Part shown: in pieces, positions 34,001 through 45,392 of the stretch
Numbering within the stretch: the first letter of the stretch is position 1
Layout: each line of letters starts with the position of its first letter
Assembly: GCA_014529385.2 (NCBI GenBank)
Contig: CM043959.1
Location: 55,651,253 to 55,715,252 of the forward strand
Direction of reading: 5' to 3'
Source of the DNA: Adiantum capillus-veneris
Lineage: Eukaryota > Streptophyta > Polypodiopsida > Polypodiales > Pteridaceae
DNA length: 64,000 nt
Translations under genes and position numbers: made by a program
Notes under the pieces: generated by a model
What the model was told of the DNA's origin: nothing
Seen by the model: the letters and a program-made list of their open reading frames with translations, nothing else
The model's database searches: none

Positions 34001-36158
34001 TTTGATCTTGGGCTGACCTTATCCTGATGTGATAAGGCTTTAGACGCCATCCATTTGTCCTGGTCTTGTGCACTTTACCATCAATGTTTTGAAGTCTGTA
34101 AGAGCCATTTTTGAACGTGTTGGTGACCAAGAACGGGCCTTCCCATCGAAAAAGAAACTTTCCATCCTAACGAGTGTCGAAGCGATTGTCATATCAAAGC
34201 ACCAGAGATCCCTTTTTGATGTCTTTGGATGCTAGCTTTTTGTTGAAATTTTCTTTGCGCTTCTTTGCTTCTTGAGAATAGTGGTTGATGGCTTCTTCAC
34301 GATCCAATTGCAGCCTCTCTAGATCCATGATCCTTTGATGTACTTTCTGCTTTTGAAAGCCTACCTGGCTACCCAATATTCGAAGACTTGTTAACTTCAC
34401 TTCAATGGGCAAAAGCGCCTCCTTTCCATAAACCAAATGAAAGGGTGTGTACCCTAATGTGGTTTTGAAGGAGGTTCTATAGGCCCATAGAGCTCCATTC
34501 AGGTGTTTGTCCCAATCTTGGCGCCTGGCATGTACCTGTTTGGTGAGAATTTTGCAAATGATTCCATTTACCTTTTCCACCAAGCCATTGCACTGAGGGT
34601 AGTAAGGAGTAGAGTGTTGATGCTGAATATTTAGCTTCTGCATGAGTTCTCCTACCAAGTCTGCTCTAAACCCTAGTCCTCTATCAGATAGTATTTCAAG
34701 AGGGGTGCCAAACCGGCAACAGATGTGGTCAAAGATGAATTGACTCACATCCTTAGCAGTAATTCTATTGGTCGGCATAGACTTAGCCCATCTAGTCATG
34801 TAGTCTACTCCCATGATGATGTACTCTTTACCTGACTGAGTGCGTGGTAGAGGCCCTATGGCATCAATTCCCCACTTCTCAAAGGGCCCATATACCTTTA
34901 TTGGGTTCTGAGGTTCAGCTATGAGCCGTCGTGGTCCTGCTTTCTGACATTCATCACATGTTTGACACCAGTATTTGACATCACGATGAAGACTTGGCCA
35001 AGTAAACCCAGCTTGTAGAACCTTTCTACTAGTGATGTCGTGTGCAAAGTGTCCTCCGCACATATCATCGTGACAAGATTTTAAAATCTCTTCAATTTCA
35101 CTCTTCAAAGGCACTCTCCTAAGCACACCATCCTTACCAAGACAATACAAGTTATCATTTACTATGCGATACCTGGTAGCCTTCCTACCTAACCATCGCC
35201 TTTCCCCTGCATTCAAGTGTTTAGGAGCTTCTCCTTGCTCCAGAATGTGCATAATATCTTCTAAGTCCTCCTTGCCTTGCTGAAGTGGAAGTTTGATGGC
35301 CATTGCTCCCACTATTGACTCATTTAACTTCGATGATGCTAGGTGGTCTGCATCCTTGTTCTGGTCTCTTGGCACATGGTGTACTTGTGCCTCCCTAAAT
35401 CTCCTCATAAGAGCTTTGGCTTCTCTCATTTTAGTAGAGAGACTGGCATTTTTGCAAGCCCATGTACCTTGCATTTGCCTTACCAAAAGCATGGAGTCAC
35501 CAAAAGCATTTAATCTATTAATTGAATTATCGAGGCACCAACAAAGCCCATGAATTAGAGCTTGATATTCTGCTTCATTGTTGGAGTGGACATCTTCTAG
35601 AGTGATCCCTTCACCATGGATCCTCTCTCCCAATGGAGATAAGACCACGATGCCTGCAGCTGCCTTATCCTTGGTTCTCTTGTATGCTCCATCAAAGTAG
35701 AGGCTATAAGCATTGACCAAAGCCTCTAAAGCTGGAGGTGGTGGAAGTTCCTTTCTCTTCAAATGGAAAACTTTTTCATAGCACTTGTTTGTTAAAATGT
35801 CGGCTAAGCATGCTCGAGTTGTTCTTTCAACCTGTATTGTATAATCAAACTCTTGAAGTCGCACCACCCACTTTGCTATTTTGTCAGAGATTTCCAGATG
35901 TTGTAGTGCATAGGGAAACATATCCTCCACAGTGATAATTACAAACCTTTTCAGCAGCAAGTATGGCCGAAATTTGGTTACCGCAAACATGAGAGCTAAC
36001 ACTAGCTGTTCCATCAGGGTGTAGGCCTTCTCTGTGTTTTCCATGAGGCGGCTAGCAAAATACATAGGCCTCATAAAGGATGTTTTTGGATCTTTTTGTA
36101 GGAGGGCAGCACCAATGGCCTCTTCTCCCACACTAGGGTTTACAAAGAATGTTTCTTC
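34001..36158 (-). pseudogene. E RNase H, archaeal-like RNase H and integrase
   Basis: The open frame 36131-34194 (645 codons) begins within gypsy RNase H (PMYFASRLMENTEKAYTLME). A second RNase H follows, with D147 in LYFDGAY, the SNNEAEY acidic site (about 184-189) and D212 in AFGDSML. The integrase has a His-His-Cys-Cys finger (H353, H361, C392, C395) and a D423, D483, E519 triad with the standard 35-residue spacing. A TAG at about 34168 interrupts the C-terminal DGKFLFRWEGPF segment, which otherwise runs to about 34001. A second RNase H between the first and the integrase is the hallmark of plant Tat-lineage elements. Confidence 0.92.
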
Positions 36159-37499
36159 TCAACAAGGTTGGAGGATTACAGGGAGTGACCCTAACATTTT
36201 TTTTATCTCTCTAAAATGCCCATCACTTTCTTCACTCCAAACAAGCATCTCTTGACGAGTCAGCTGTTGTAGAGGAAATATCACTTGGGAGAGTAAGTGT
36301 ATGAATCTACTCAAATATCTTAGCTTTTGCAAGAAAGAGATTAATTGTTTGATGGAAGTTGGGGGAGGTAGATTTAGCAATGTTTCTATCTTTTCAGGAT
36401 CTACCTCGATTCCATCAATGGACACTACATGCCCCAATAGTGTAACCTTGCTTTCCCCAATGTGACATTTGTCCTTGTTTAGTTGTCCACCCAGCTTAGC
36501 TAAACGAGTAAATCCTTCATCAATCTTGCCGAGATGCATACTTTTGGAGCTGTAAATACAAAAGTCATCTATGAAAACCCTTATAGACTTACCAAAGTAA
36601 GGTTGGAAGACCATGTTCATGAATCGTTGAAAGGTGGCTGGAGCGTTGGTGAGACCAAAAGGCATGACTCGAAATGCAAAACAGCCCCATGGTGTGATGA
36701 AAGTAGTCTTTTTCTGGTCCTCCTCTGCAATGCGTATTTGAAAGTAGCCGGAGTAGCCATCACACACTGTGTATCGCTCATGGCCTGCTACTTCATTTAG
36801 AATCTCATCTTGAAATGGGAGAGGGAAGTGGTCCCTCTTTGTTGTAGCATTTAGTGGCTTGTAATCCACGCACACTCGCCATTTACCATTCTTCTTTGGC
36901 CTCACCACTACTAGGGAGACCCATTCTGAATCTTCTCCTGGGTATATGAATCCTACTTCTAAGAGTCTCTTCACCTCGGACAACAGTGCATTTTGTTGCA
37001 CAACTCCTAATCTTCTTAGTTTTTGTACTACTGGTTTGCTCCCTTCTTTTAGATGGATATGACGCTTCACTGCAGTGACACCTGTAATGTGAGTGTAATC
37101 AGAAATAAACAATGATGCATGTTTCTTGAGAACATTTACATAACCCTCCTTTTCTTCTTCCTTTATATCCTTGGATAACATCTTCTCTAGGCTGGCATCC
37201 CACACATTCTCCATTTGGATCCTTGGGTTGTCTTCTGATGAGGTAGTTTCCTTTATGGTGATGCCCATGACTTCGAGAGTGCTATCACTCTCTTCACTTG
37301 AACTCTCTTTCTCGTCCATGGATGAGGAGCATCCACTTGAGCTCCACTCATCAGCTGACGTCTCTAGTTCAAGGTTCTCTTGTCGCCCATTCTTCAAGTT
37401 ATAAACCACCTTCCGTCTATGGCCACCCACGCGAGGCCTCAACTCCAAGTCTCCTGTTGCCCAATCTTGCCTAGCTCCTATACCCATGAGCCAAGGTCA
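36159..37499 (-). pseudogene. E reverse transcriptase
   Basis: The frame 37487-36162 shows FIYPGEDSEWVSLVVVRPKK, WRVCVDYKPLNATTKRDHFP, TPWGCFAFRVMPFGLTNAP and the catalytic FIDDFCIYSS. The connection motif LLGHVVSIDGIEVDPEKIET follows. It lies in the same frame as the upstream protease and downstream RNase H, separated only by single stop codons (TGA at 37499-37497 and at 36161-36159). It was therefore one polyprotein. Confidence 0.93.
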
Positions 37500-38510
37500 T
37501 CCTAAAATAAGGGGGTATCCTTCTCCCTTTACTGGCATCACATAAGCATCAACCTCTGTAGTGATTCCAAAAACAGAAACTCTCAAAGCTTTCACTACAC
37601 CCACACAAGTGACAGAGACAATATTGTCCATTTTTGCCCTAAAGTTTGATGATTCCACTACCTCTAAACCCAATTGATGCATTAGATTTTCTGTCATGAC
37701 ACAAACCTCTGCTCCACTGTCAATTTAAGTTTTTGGAACCCGTTGTCCCTTGATTTGAGCCTCCACCAAAGGTACTATATCCTTGAGACCATATGCTTTG
37801 ATTACACTTACTAGCTTACTTCGCTTTGCCCTCGTGCTCACCATTTTTGACCATTGTCGTCGCAGCTTTGGGGAGATATGAAGTAGTTGTGGCCAAGTAA
37901 TCTTTGGTCCTTGAGAATTCACATCAGCTGTCAAGTCATAAGGTTGTGTCCGAGATCCCATAGGGAAATCAGAGATGTCAATTTGAGACCTAGTACGGGT
38001 CTTTCTCTTCTTGGCTTCATCTTTAGTTGCTCGAGATGTACTTGCTTCATTGCTTGCATCCTTGCTTGTTTCTTTACTTACTTCATCTTGGACACGCACA
38101 CGCTTGATAGGCATTGTAGCCACTTCATCTATCTTCCCTTTAGCTATTTCTTCCTGGTTGCTTCTGCCCTTGAGGACCTCCTCCATCCTTATGATGCTCA
38201 CATTTGGTTGAGTAGCAGGGGCTTGAGCTTGAGCACGAGGTGGCTGCAAAATTTGAGGCTGCGGTTGCTCTTGTGCTTGAGCTCTAGCATGGGGAGGACT
38301 TACTTGTTGTCGAGGACCTCTGACAGGGTAGTCATATCTTCTGGGATGAGGGCAATTATACATGTAGTGTCCATTTTCCTCACAATTGTAACACAACATT
38401 TCCCTTGCTTGACGTCGCATTGGTGGCCGATTCCCACCATTCCTCTCAATAGGCCTTCTTGTACCCTGCACAAGATTTACTCTCAACCCCTCTAGCTGGT
38501 TTGTGAGATT
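37500..38510 (-). pseudogene. E nucleocapsid and protease
   Basis: 38486-37728 has a CCHC zinc knuckle (CYNCEENGHYMYNC), a Pro/Gln-rich stretch and a basic Lys/Arg/Thr region. After a TAA at 37727-37725 the same frame gives the aspartic protease active site IDSGAEVCV and the flap/end GYPLILG. It is joined to gag by a frameshift near 38510. Confidence 0.9.
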
Positions 38511-39180
38511 TTTATTTGTTGGAGCATATCTTCTTGTTGACCTCTATTGAGGTCTGGTGCATTAGGCACATTTGGAGGTATGTGAGAAGCTTCCATAGTT
38601 GTGATATTGCCTCCCAAAGCTAGCTGGCGAGCTTGGGCTTGATAGAGAATCTTTCTATTCTTTTCCCTAGCAATTCTTAAGGCATCTTCAAAAGTATTTG
38701 GAAATTTTCTCTTTACCTTCTCCCTTAGCAAGGGGTAAAAACCTGAGATAAATCGATCCTTTTGGAGGCGATTGGGAGCTCGCTCACCAGGGTTTAGTGA
38801 GTCTGACCATTGCCCCCAAAGTTTCAGAAAACCTTCCTCATAGGTTGCATAACCATGAGGGTCAACTTGATGAAGGGCCAGAAGCCGTTGCCATAGTTCT
38901 TCTACCGAATTGGCTCGTTGAAATCTTCATAGGAAAGCCGCCTTCAATCCCTCCCAATCAGCTCTTTGGGTTGGATCTAGATCCTGGAACCATACCCTAG
39001 CTTCTTCTTTGAGCACCAAAGGAAACACTCTCAATTTCAATGCTTCGTCATCCCTCCCAGAGACAAGGAAATCCATCTCCAAGTTATCCAAAAAATCCCC
39101 AGCATTTTCCCCACTACGCCCAAAAAAATTAGGGAAAGCCATCATAAAATGGGTTGCCTTCCTCTCAGTACAGCACAAAG
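38511..39180 (-). pseudogene. E gag (capsid)
   Basis: FPNFFGRSGENAGDFLDNLE, FPLVLKEEARVWFQDL and GFLKLWGQWSDSLNPGERAP are retrotransposon gag (capsid) motifs in one frame, broken by a TGA at 38929-38927. The frame ends at 38492. The next domain is in a different register, so there is one frameshift. The protein is clearly related to the gag of element C. Confidence 0.88.
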
Positions 39181-39628
39181 ATGAAAACGTCTAGGCCCAA
39201 ATCATATCTTATTAAGGGTAGAATAAATGGATTGATAGATGCATTAATCTCAGCTAGACGACGAGGGCCTAGTAAGTTCCTGATGATGTTTTGAAACCTA
39301 AGCTTTGTGCTAGCTATTATATGCACAGTTTGTCTAGCAAGAGGTTGGAAAGGTCCATATAAATCCCTATGATTCATGGAGTATGTTTAAAGCAAGATGA
39401 AGATGTGAACATCAAAAGATACATTATACTCCAAAATAGGAAATATTATAGGGTCAAGGGCAACAATATCTCTCTCAACCTCTCAGCTCCAAAACAGAAG
39501 ACCAATCTTTGTTGGAAAAAAATCTTTCTATCAATGCGCACATTCACCCTAATATTCTGAACTGATTGAAAGTTGTAGAAAATGGGATTATTCATTGGTG
39601 CATTAAATACAAACTTCCATGAAGCACT

Positions 39629-40045
39629 TCATTGAAGTTGAGCTCTCTTGGATCCCACCATTTGAGAGATGCGAAGAATTTGCTCACCAGTGATTAGCCT
39701 AGCTTTGGTGTGACCATCTTCAGCTTTGTAGAGTTCATAGGGTTCAATGGCTACCCTCTCAACCACCTTGAGCCTTCTTGCTAGTAGTAGATGGAGTGCA
39801 TCACCATATGTAGCCTCTTGCCAATACCGCACCCCATTGATGTGTAGCTCCCCCTCCAAAAACTTGTTAATACCCAAGTTTGAGAGTGCTTTCACCACCT
39901 GAAGTCGAGGCTTCAAAGGAAGTGTCTTCACACTAGCCACAAAGCACTCAACACAATGCTTTGACCTTCCTTTACCAAGTCTTCCACTTGGGTCCCATCT
40001 GTTTGAATCATCATATGGCTCCAAAGCCATGATGATATGAGCCAC
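39629..40045 (-). CDS. E leader ORF starting inside the LTR-like repeat, unknown
   Basis: 138 codons from ATG at 40045. The first 27 codons (PYDDSNRWDPSGRLGKGR) lie inside the repeat 39965-40310; the rest is internal sequence (INKFLEGELHINGVRYWQ, ARLITGEQILRISQ). Codon structure looks genuine but I do not recognise the family. The same first codons occur in the 3' copy, followed by a different sequence. The fused start could be an accident of the deletion that removed the primer site. Confidence 0.4.
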   Translation of the reverse strand: MAHIIMALEPYDDSNRWDPSGRLGKGRSKHCVECFVASVKTLPLKPRLQVVKALSNLGINKFLEGELHINGVRYWQEATYGDALHLLLARRLKVVERVAIEPYELYKAEDGHTKARLITGEQILRISQMVGSKRAQLQ

Positions 40046-40310
40046 TCATGACCCTTGAATCATGGGTGCATGGCTCCACAACCACATCATATCTTTTCTT
40101 TTCACATTTACATATTTTCCCTTCCCTTTACCAACTAGGTTCTCCCTCTACCTTTCACCTCTGGTGAACTAGTCAAGAAAAAATTCCCATCAAATCATTT
40201 TTTGAATTTTTCCAAGAGGTTGTTCTCACTCTTTCTTTTATTGTAAACCTCTAGAAGCAAGGAAAACCAACAAAATATAGTAAACAAAAATTTGTGATAG
40301 GCTCGGATCA
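39965..40310 (-). repeat. E 5' LTR remnant (346 bp)
   Basis: It is nearly identical to 33606-33951. The start (minus) TGATCCGAGCC is canonical, but the repeat stops at GGAAGG without the CA end and without a primer site. Confidence 0.85.
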
Positions 40311-40397
40311 CTAGCATTACGAATTGGTTTTTCCCTCTTATCCTAGGCATCGGAGTGTTTTAACCCCTTTCATTTTTCTCTTTTCTCTGTAGCGTTT

Positions 40398-42200
40398 CTA
40401 GCGTTTTTCAGTCTGATTTGGGAAGTCGTAGAATCTGACATCCTTTATGGTTTCCTCGTTCTCGCTTGAGTTGTCTGTGGACTCATTATCAGCTTCATTT
40501 TCCCATTCTGGATGATCGGGAATGTCGTGAAACATCTCCTCTTCATATTCCTTGTCTGGTGTATCAATCTTTTCAGTCTCCTTTTCGAGTACAGCTCTTA
40601 TCATGAAGTACGTAACCACATCATATCCATCTTTATCACAGAACTTTGTTGTGGGAACATCTTGGATTGCACAAACATCTAGGGTTGCTAGAATGTGTGT
40701 CCATTCTAATGGTTCGAGTGCGTCTTCAATTGCCCTTTCTAAAACACATTCTTCGCACTTCAGACTTCCAAAGTTCGAAGCTCCACACATCCATAACTCT
40801 TTGGGTTTGCCTAACCAACCTGGAAACTCTGATCCTGCCAAAGTAGCTGAATCAAACTCTTCACTTGGTGTTCGGTTCACATCCTTGTAGCTATGGTCTT
40901 TTAGGTTCACACGAGTAGTTGTTTCCATATGTCTCAAGTATATGTGGTCGTAACCCCAATCCTGGACCATTTTCAACTGTCTCATGAATGGTCTTCCAAG
41001 TATAATATCATAGTTATTCTCCTTGCCAAAGTCAAAAATAGCAAAGGTATGCTCGTACTCAATTCTGCAAGAAGTCACTACGACTTTCTCTAATAGTCCC
41101 AAAGGTCTCTCCATATGTCCGTCCGCTAGTTGGAGTTTCAACCTCGTTTTTCTTATCGCCGGTTTTCCCCATTTTTTCTAGATTTCTTTTGTAGCGATGA
41201 CTACCCCAGCCCCACTGTCAAGTATTTCCATCGTGTTAACTCCATGGAATTCAACTGGTAAGGTTGTATTCCCCTCTTCGCCTTCGCAATACTCTCCAAC
41301 CTTGTTCAAAGGTACAGGCTTAGCCTTGTTTTGTGGCTTACTCAGCTCTCGTATGCCCTCTTGCAGTTTTGCAGTTGGGTCTTTTATCCCAAATTTCTCC
41401 AAGCATTTTCCTACAGTTACCCACATGTTTGGTCGTAGTCTCAAAAGCTCAGCTAGGGTGATAGTGCATGTCACTGGTGTTGACAAAATCTCTATCAATC
41501 CTTGCGAGTCCATAACTTTTTCTGAAGAGATTCCTCGTGAGGGAAGCGCTCTAATCTCATATTTTGCTTCGTATTCTCCTAAGTATGAAGGTAAGGTATT
41601 CAACGAATGAGGTTTACTCTCTACTGTTCTAACAGAGCCTCCATCTTCCCAGTAAGAATGCAGATCTAAGTCCACTTGAGATCCTGCCTCAAATTCCTCT
41701 ATGGGAGGATTCCTGATGTCCTTTTCCCCATTAGTCTGATTAGCTTGACAACTTAGCTCGTTTGCAAAGTTTGCCTCTCTAACTTGTTTCCAAAACTCAT
41801 TGTAATCCTCATCTCTTCCGTAAGACCTCTGTATCACAGGGTGAAAACTCTCTATTTCTTGATCTGTTGTGTTCATAGGTATACATTCATCCCTGTGCAT
41901 TTTTTCAGGATTTTGTGCACTGTTAGGCTTTTCAACTACTCGGGAGAGGATAGTCTCTTGATGAATTGGGTTTTCCGCTCCACAATTCATTGGTTCTCTA
42001 GGTGGTTCTAACAAGGCTTGTGCAATCTCGATCATTCTCTGACACATTTCGAGTCTCTGCTTTTCCAATTCCGTGTTTGGATAAGTCAACCACCGTTGTT
42101 CTTGTGTTTGGTTGCTCTTTAATCTCGCTTCGTAAGATCTCATCAGTGCAACCAATGGTTCGTGTACTTTGTCAACTAACACTGATCCCCGTGAGCTCAC
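40398..42200 (-). pseudogene. D protease and flanking linker
   Basis: 42200-41181 is a charged linker ending in the protease active site MEILDSGAGVVIATKE. An in-frame TAG at 41180-41178 is followed in the same frame by 41141-40398, containing YDIILGRPFMRQLKM (protease end) and an acidic C-terminal tail ending in a stop at 40398. D's RT should follow but the sequence runs into E's repeat at 40310. Confidence 0.82.
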
Positions 42201-42385
42201 GCTCGTTGTCTCTTTGACGCTCTTAATTTTGACTTTTCAGAGTCCATTTCTCGTATTCCGTTTTGACTCTCAAGTTTCTCTAATCCGTCTTTTGTTTGTT
42301 TTGATTCCTCAGCTAGAATCGCGTCTTGCTGTTCTTTTTTCAGTTTCATGCATGCTTTCCTAGCTTTCCATGTGTTTCTATGGCT

Positions 42386-43300
42386 TCATCGTCCTTGACT
42401 AGCCAATTCAGTCTCTGACTTTCCATTCTCTTGTTCTCTAGTGGTTTTCTTCGCTTGAGCTCTAGTAACAACTTGCATTGGTATCAGAGTTTCATTTTCA
42501 GACCCACTGCCAGTAGGAATCGACTCTAGCATGTTCAATGTCGTCTTTTGCACTTTGTTGGGATTCTTTGAACAATCCTCAATCAAGTGAGTGACACCAC
42601 ACTCTGTGCAATATGCATTTATTATAATGATCTCTGTGTGTGGACAAACATTCATCAAATGGTCACCTTCACACTTATAACAGGGTCCTAATGCAGGACT
42701 TTGTGTCCCTTGATTTTCCCTTTGTGGGTAAGCCGGTCTTTGGCCTGACAACCCTCCATGAGCTATGAACATAAGTGTTCTTGCGTCCAAGCTATACCTC
42801 TCTTCATCTGAGGCGTGTGTGGCTGTTGGTGGTCCAACATTTCCCATCATGCTCCAAGGTTCTGGTTGTTTTCGTTCTTCAGGTGGGTAATACACAGTAG
42901 GAGCCATGAGTGCACTGGAATCTTCATAATAAGTGTGAACAGGCACTAAATCTTGTTCTTCCTGATTCTCTAGGGTGGGTGGATATCTAATGCCCACTGG
43001 TCTCGCACCTGATAAAAGTGGTTGTTGCCCCAATACCAGTTGTGGTCTTTCTATCCCCATAGGTCCTGGTACGTTTCCCGTTGGGTATCGAGGTATTGGA
43101 TGTACCTAAGGTGGTTCTATTTGAGTTGGAGGCACATACTGATGCTCCTTCACATAACCCTTGTTGTAATAGCACTCCTCTGTTGAGTGATTCGTCCATT
43201 TTTGTTCAATCGCACACCATTTCGTTAGTTTAGGCATTGGTTTAGGGTATGGTGCTAATCTCCTTATAGCATCCTCTATCATTTGTTCCATGTTTGGCAC
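42386..43300 (-). pseudogene. D nucleocapsid region with two zinc knuckles
   Basis: 43060-42386 has CYKCEGDHLMNVCP and CTECGVTHLIEDC, two CCHC-type knuckles. It is preceded by a Pro/Tyr-rich segment and 43300-43106 in the same frame class. Frameshifts separate it from capsid and protease. Confidence 0.82.
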
Positions 43301-43341
43301 TGTTGTTGTTTGGACATTATTCTTAGTGGTGGTCTCGCTAG

Positions 43342-44771
43342 CTATGATGAGCTACTAGATGCGACATCTGTATCCATTGTCACCTTTGCATAAACCGCAC
43401 AGTTATCCACTAAGTACAATGCTTCTTTGGTCACTTGCTCAAAACTTGTACAAGCTTTCAAGTGCAAGTCTTTCTTGAGAGTGTCATTTCTCAGCCCTTC
43501 TATAAAGAGGATAGATAGTCTATCATCTTGAGTTCGTTCCCGTATTGGACATCTCTCTATGTATTGTTTGAAGCGAAGCAAAGCTTCCTTCACCTTTTCT
43601 TGCTCCTTCTGCTTGAAAGTATATATTTGGGATACCGTGTTGTGTTTGATCCCTCTTTTCAAAAATTCCTCGGAAAACTCTCGCATCAAATGGTCAATGT
43701 CATGGAAACCTCCGCCATTCAGTGGCTGAAACCATGTCAATGCCGTCCCTTTTAAAGTAAGACCAAATCCTTCGTATTGTGTGTGGAAATCTGTTATCTG
43801 CTCAGCTCTTAAGACTTGCTTAAAGAGTGAGACATGTGCATACGGATCTCCTAATCCACTATACTTCTTCGGCATACACTTGGCCACTTGCAATGGTCTC
43901 ATGCATCTATTGTCTGTCACCAATCTCATTGCTCTTGTATCCCGACTAAAACTTTCTCTTGCGTCATGGACTTCATGGGCTGCTCTAGCTGGCTCCCTTG
44001 CCACGAATCTACTACTAGGAGGCAAATGTGATGATGTTGCTGCAAATGTCGGACCCACTGCGGTATGTGTAGAGATAGGAACCGCACTACCTCGATTAGT
44101 AGCCATTGATTCTCTGGAATGTAATGTTCCCATGGGGCTTGGCATAGAATAATGAGGTCGGCTAAAAGATTCAGTTACGTGAGTCCTCTCTCCACCTGTT
44201 GCTATAGGGTATGGCATGACAGTTGTAGGTGCCGGTCTCAGTGGGCTTGGAGTGACATAATAATGGTGGAGTAGTCCCCCAAAGTACGTATACCCTTCCA
44301 ACTCCTTTTTATCGATTGCTGCGTATCATCTCCCATACTTGTCGTATGCGACAATCTTCGTTTCTGATCCCTCTATGTAGGTAAGTCTTTTCCGCTCTGT
44401 CAACTCATTGACGGTTCCTCGCATCGATAATAGAGATCTTCCTCTCCATTATTATACTTGTATAACCCCACGTAGACGTTGTCTGTGTTAATTCTCAGAG
44501 TTTCTTTTTCTCGCATTAGGGAAGCTCATTGTTGGTGCTTTCTCCGCAGGTTACTCATCTACTTTGGCTTTCGTGCCCATGAATCCGCACTTGTCCACAA
44601 TGTTAGGATTCAGGACTACCAAGTACATGATACCTTCATCATCTAGGTACCTATCTCCGCTATAGCTCACAGGCACTAAATCCTTGAACTCACTTGGTCT
44701 ATCTTCTATTTTCACACAATAGCGTTCCATACCATCTTTGTAGATCTTGGCACCTTGCTTGTTGTCATACT
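43342..44771 (-). pseudogene. D gag (capsid), C-terminal part
   Basis: 44771-44551 continues the N-terminal gag frame interrupted by F (DNKQGAKIYKDGMERYCVKI). It is followed by stops and shifts to about 44302. Frame 44301-43342 then has the capsid motifs KYSGLGDPYAHVSLFKQVLR, LTLKGTALTWFQPL and FLKRGIKHNTVSQIYTFKQK. Similar capsid layout is typical of Athila/Tat-type gag, so D may belong to the same broad lineage as E. Confidence 0.82.
44767..44771. other. Target-site duplication of F (left), ATACT
   Basis: The right counterpart at 50521-50525 reads ATATT, one mismatch. D's gag frame reads through when F is removed. Confidence 0.7.
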
Positions 44772-45092
44772 TGTTGAGATGTCGATCTCTACATCTTGAG
44801 TTGGCATCCACTACGGGTCTTGGCCGCTTACGGCATTTACTCACTGGCGCGTCAGGTGACCGACACGGAGGATCTCTGCCAGTGATTCTACAGCTGGACT
44901 ACACTTATAGTGCCAGCCTAGTACGCTTCTAGCGAGTTCACACTTAGTGACCGCATGTACATATGTGCTACTTTTCAGTTTTAGCACTTAGTCATTTTGT
45001 ACTCTCTTTTCTGTGAGAAGAAGAAGAAGCTTTCCATCTCTGTGTGCTTTGTGCTTGTCTTGTGTAGCTCTCTTGCATCCTCTTTCTTTACA
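44772..45092 (+). repeat. F 5' LTR (321 bp)
   Basis: TGTTGAGATG to CTTTACA. It matches 50200-50520 with about five substitutions, all in the first third. Confidence 0.95.
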
Positions 45093-45105
45093 TGGTATCA
45101 GAGCC
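45093..45105 (+). other. Primer-binding site of F (tRNA-iMet)
   Basis: TGGTATCAGAGCC immediately after the LTR. Confidence 0.93.
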
Positions 45106-45392
45106 TGGTGCAGGCAAGAGAGGCTAAGAGAGCAAGAGCATCACAATCCCTTCGTTCGCAATCCACGACCAGATGCCGAATAGGTCTGAATTTTGGGGGT
45201 TTTTCGTACAAGTTTCCGAATAGGTCTCCAAAGTGCAGTATACAGAGATTTGATGTACAAGTACAGTGGTTGTATGTATGCTTGATTGTGGACACTCGTT
45301 GACTGTAGAAAGAGTTACAGGTACCACGATAGCAGGTTCAACAGATTTGCAGGTTTTTGCAGATTGCAGCTATTTTGTCTTAGTGCTTCAAG

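Larger units (their letters stand above)
33952..40310 (-). mobile_element. Element E: Tat-like Ty3/gypsy element with dual RNase H
   Basis: In minus order it has an LTR-like repeat (40310-39965), a leader ORF, gag, zinc knuckle, protease, RT, RNase H, a second archaeal-like RNase H, integrase, polypurine tract and 3' LTR. The left repeat copy 33606-33951 and the right copy 39965-40310 differ at only about three sites, so insertion was recent. No primer site follows the right repeat. The 5' LTR therefore seems to have lost its second part. The pol frame is nearly open, with four in-frame stops. Confidence 0.85.

Noticed and set aside
37887..38495. Plus-strand ORF of 202 codons
   Set aside because: Shadow of E's nucleocapsid/protease frame on the minus strand.
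33606..40310. E as a simple LTR element with 346-bp LTRs
   Set aside because: The repeat lacks the CA end, no primer site follows the right copy, and no target duplication matches. A longer LTR with a deleted right copy fits better.
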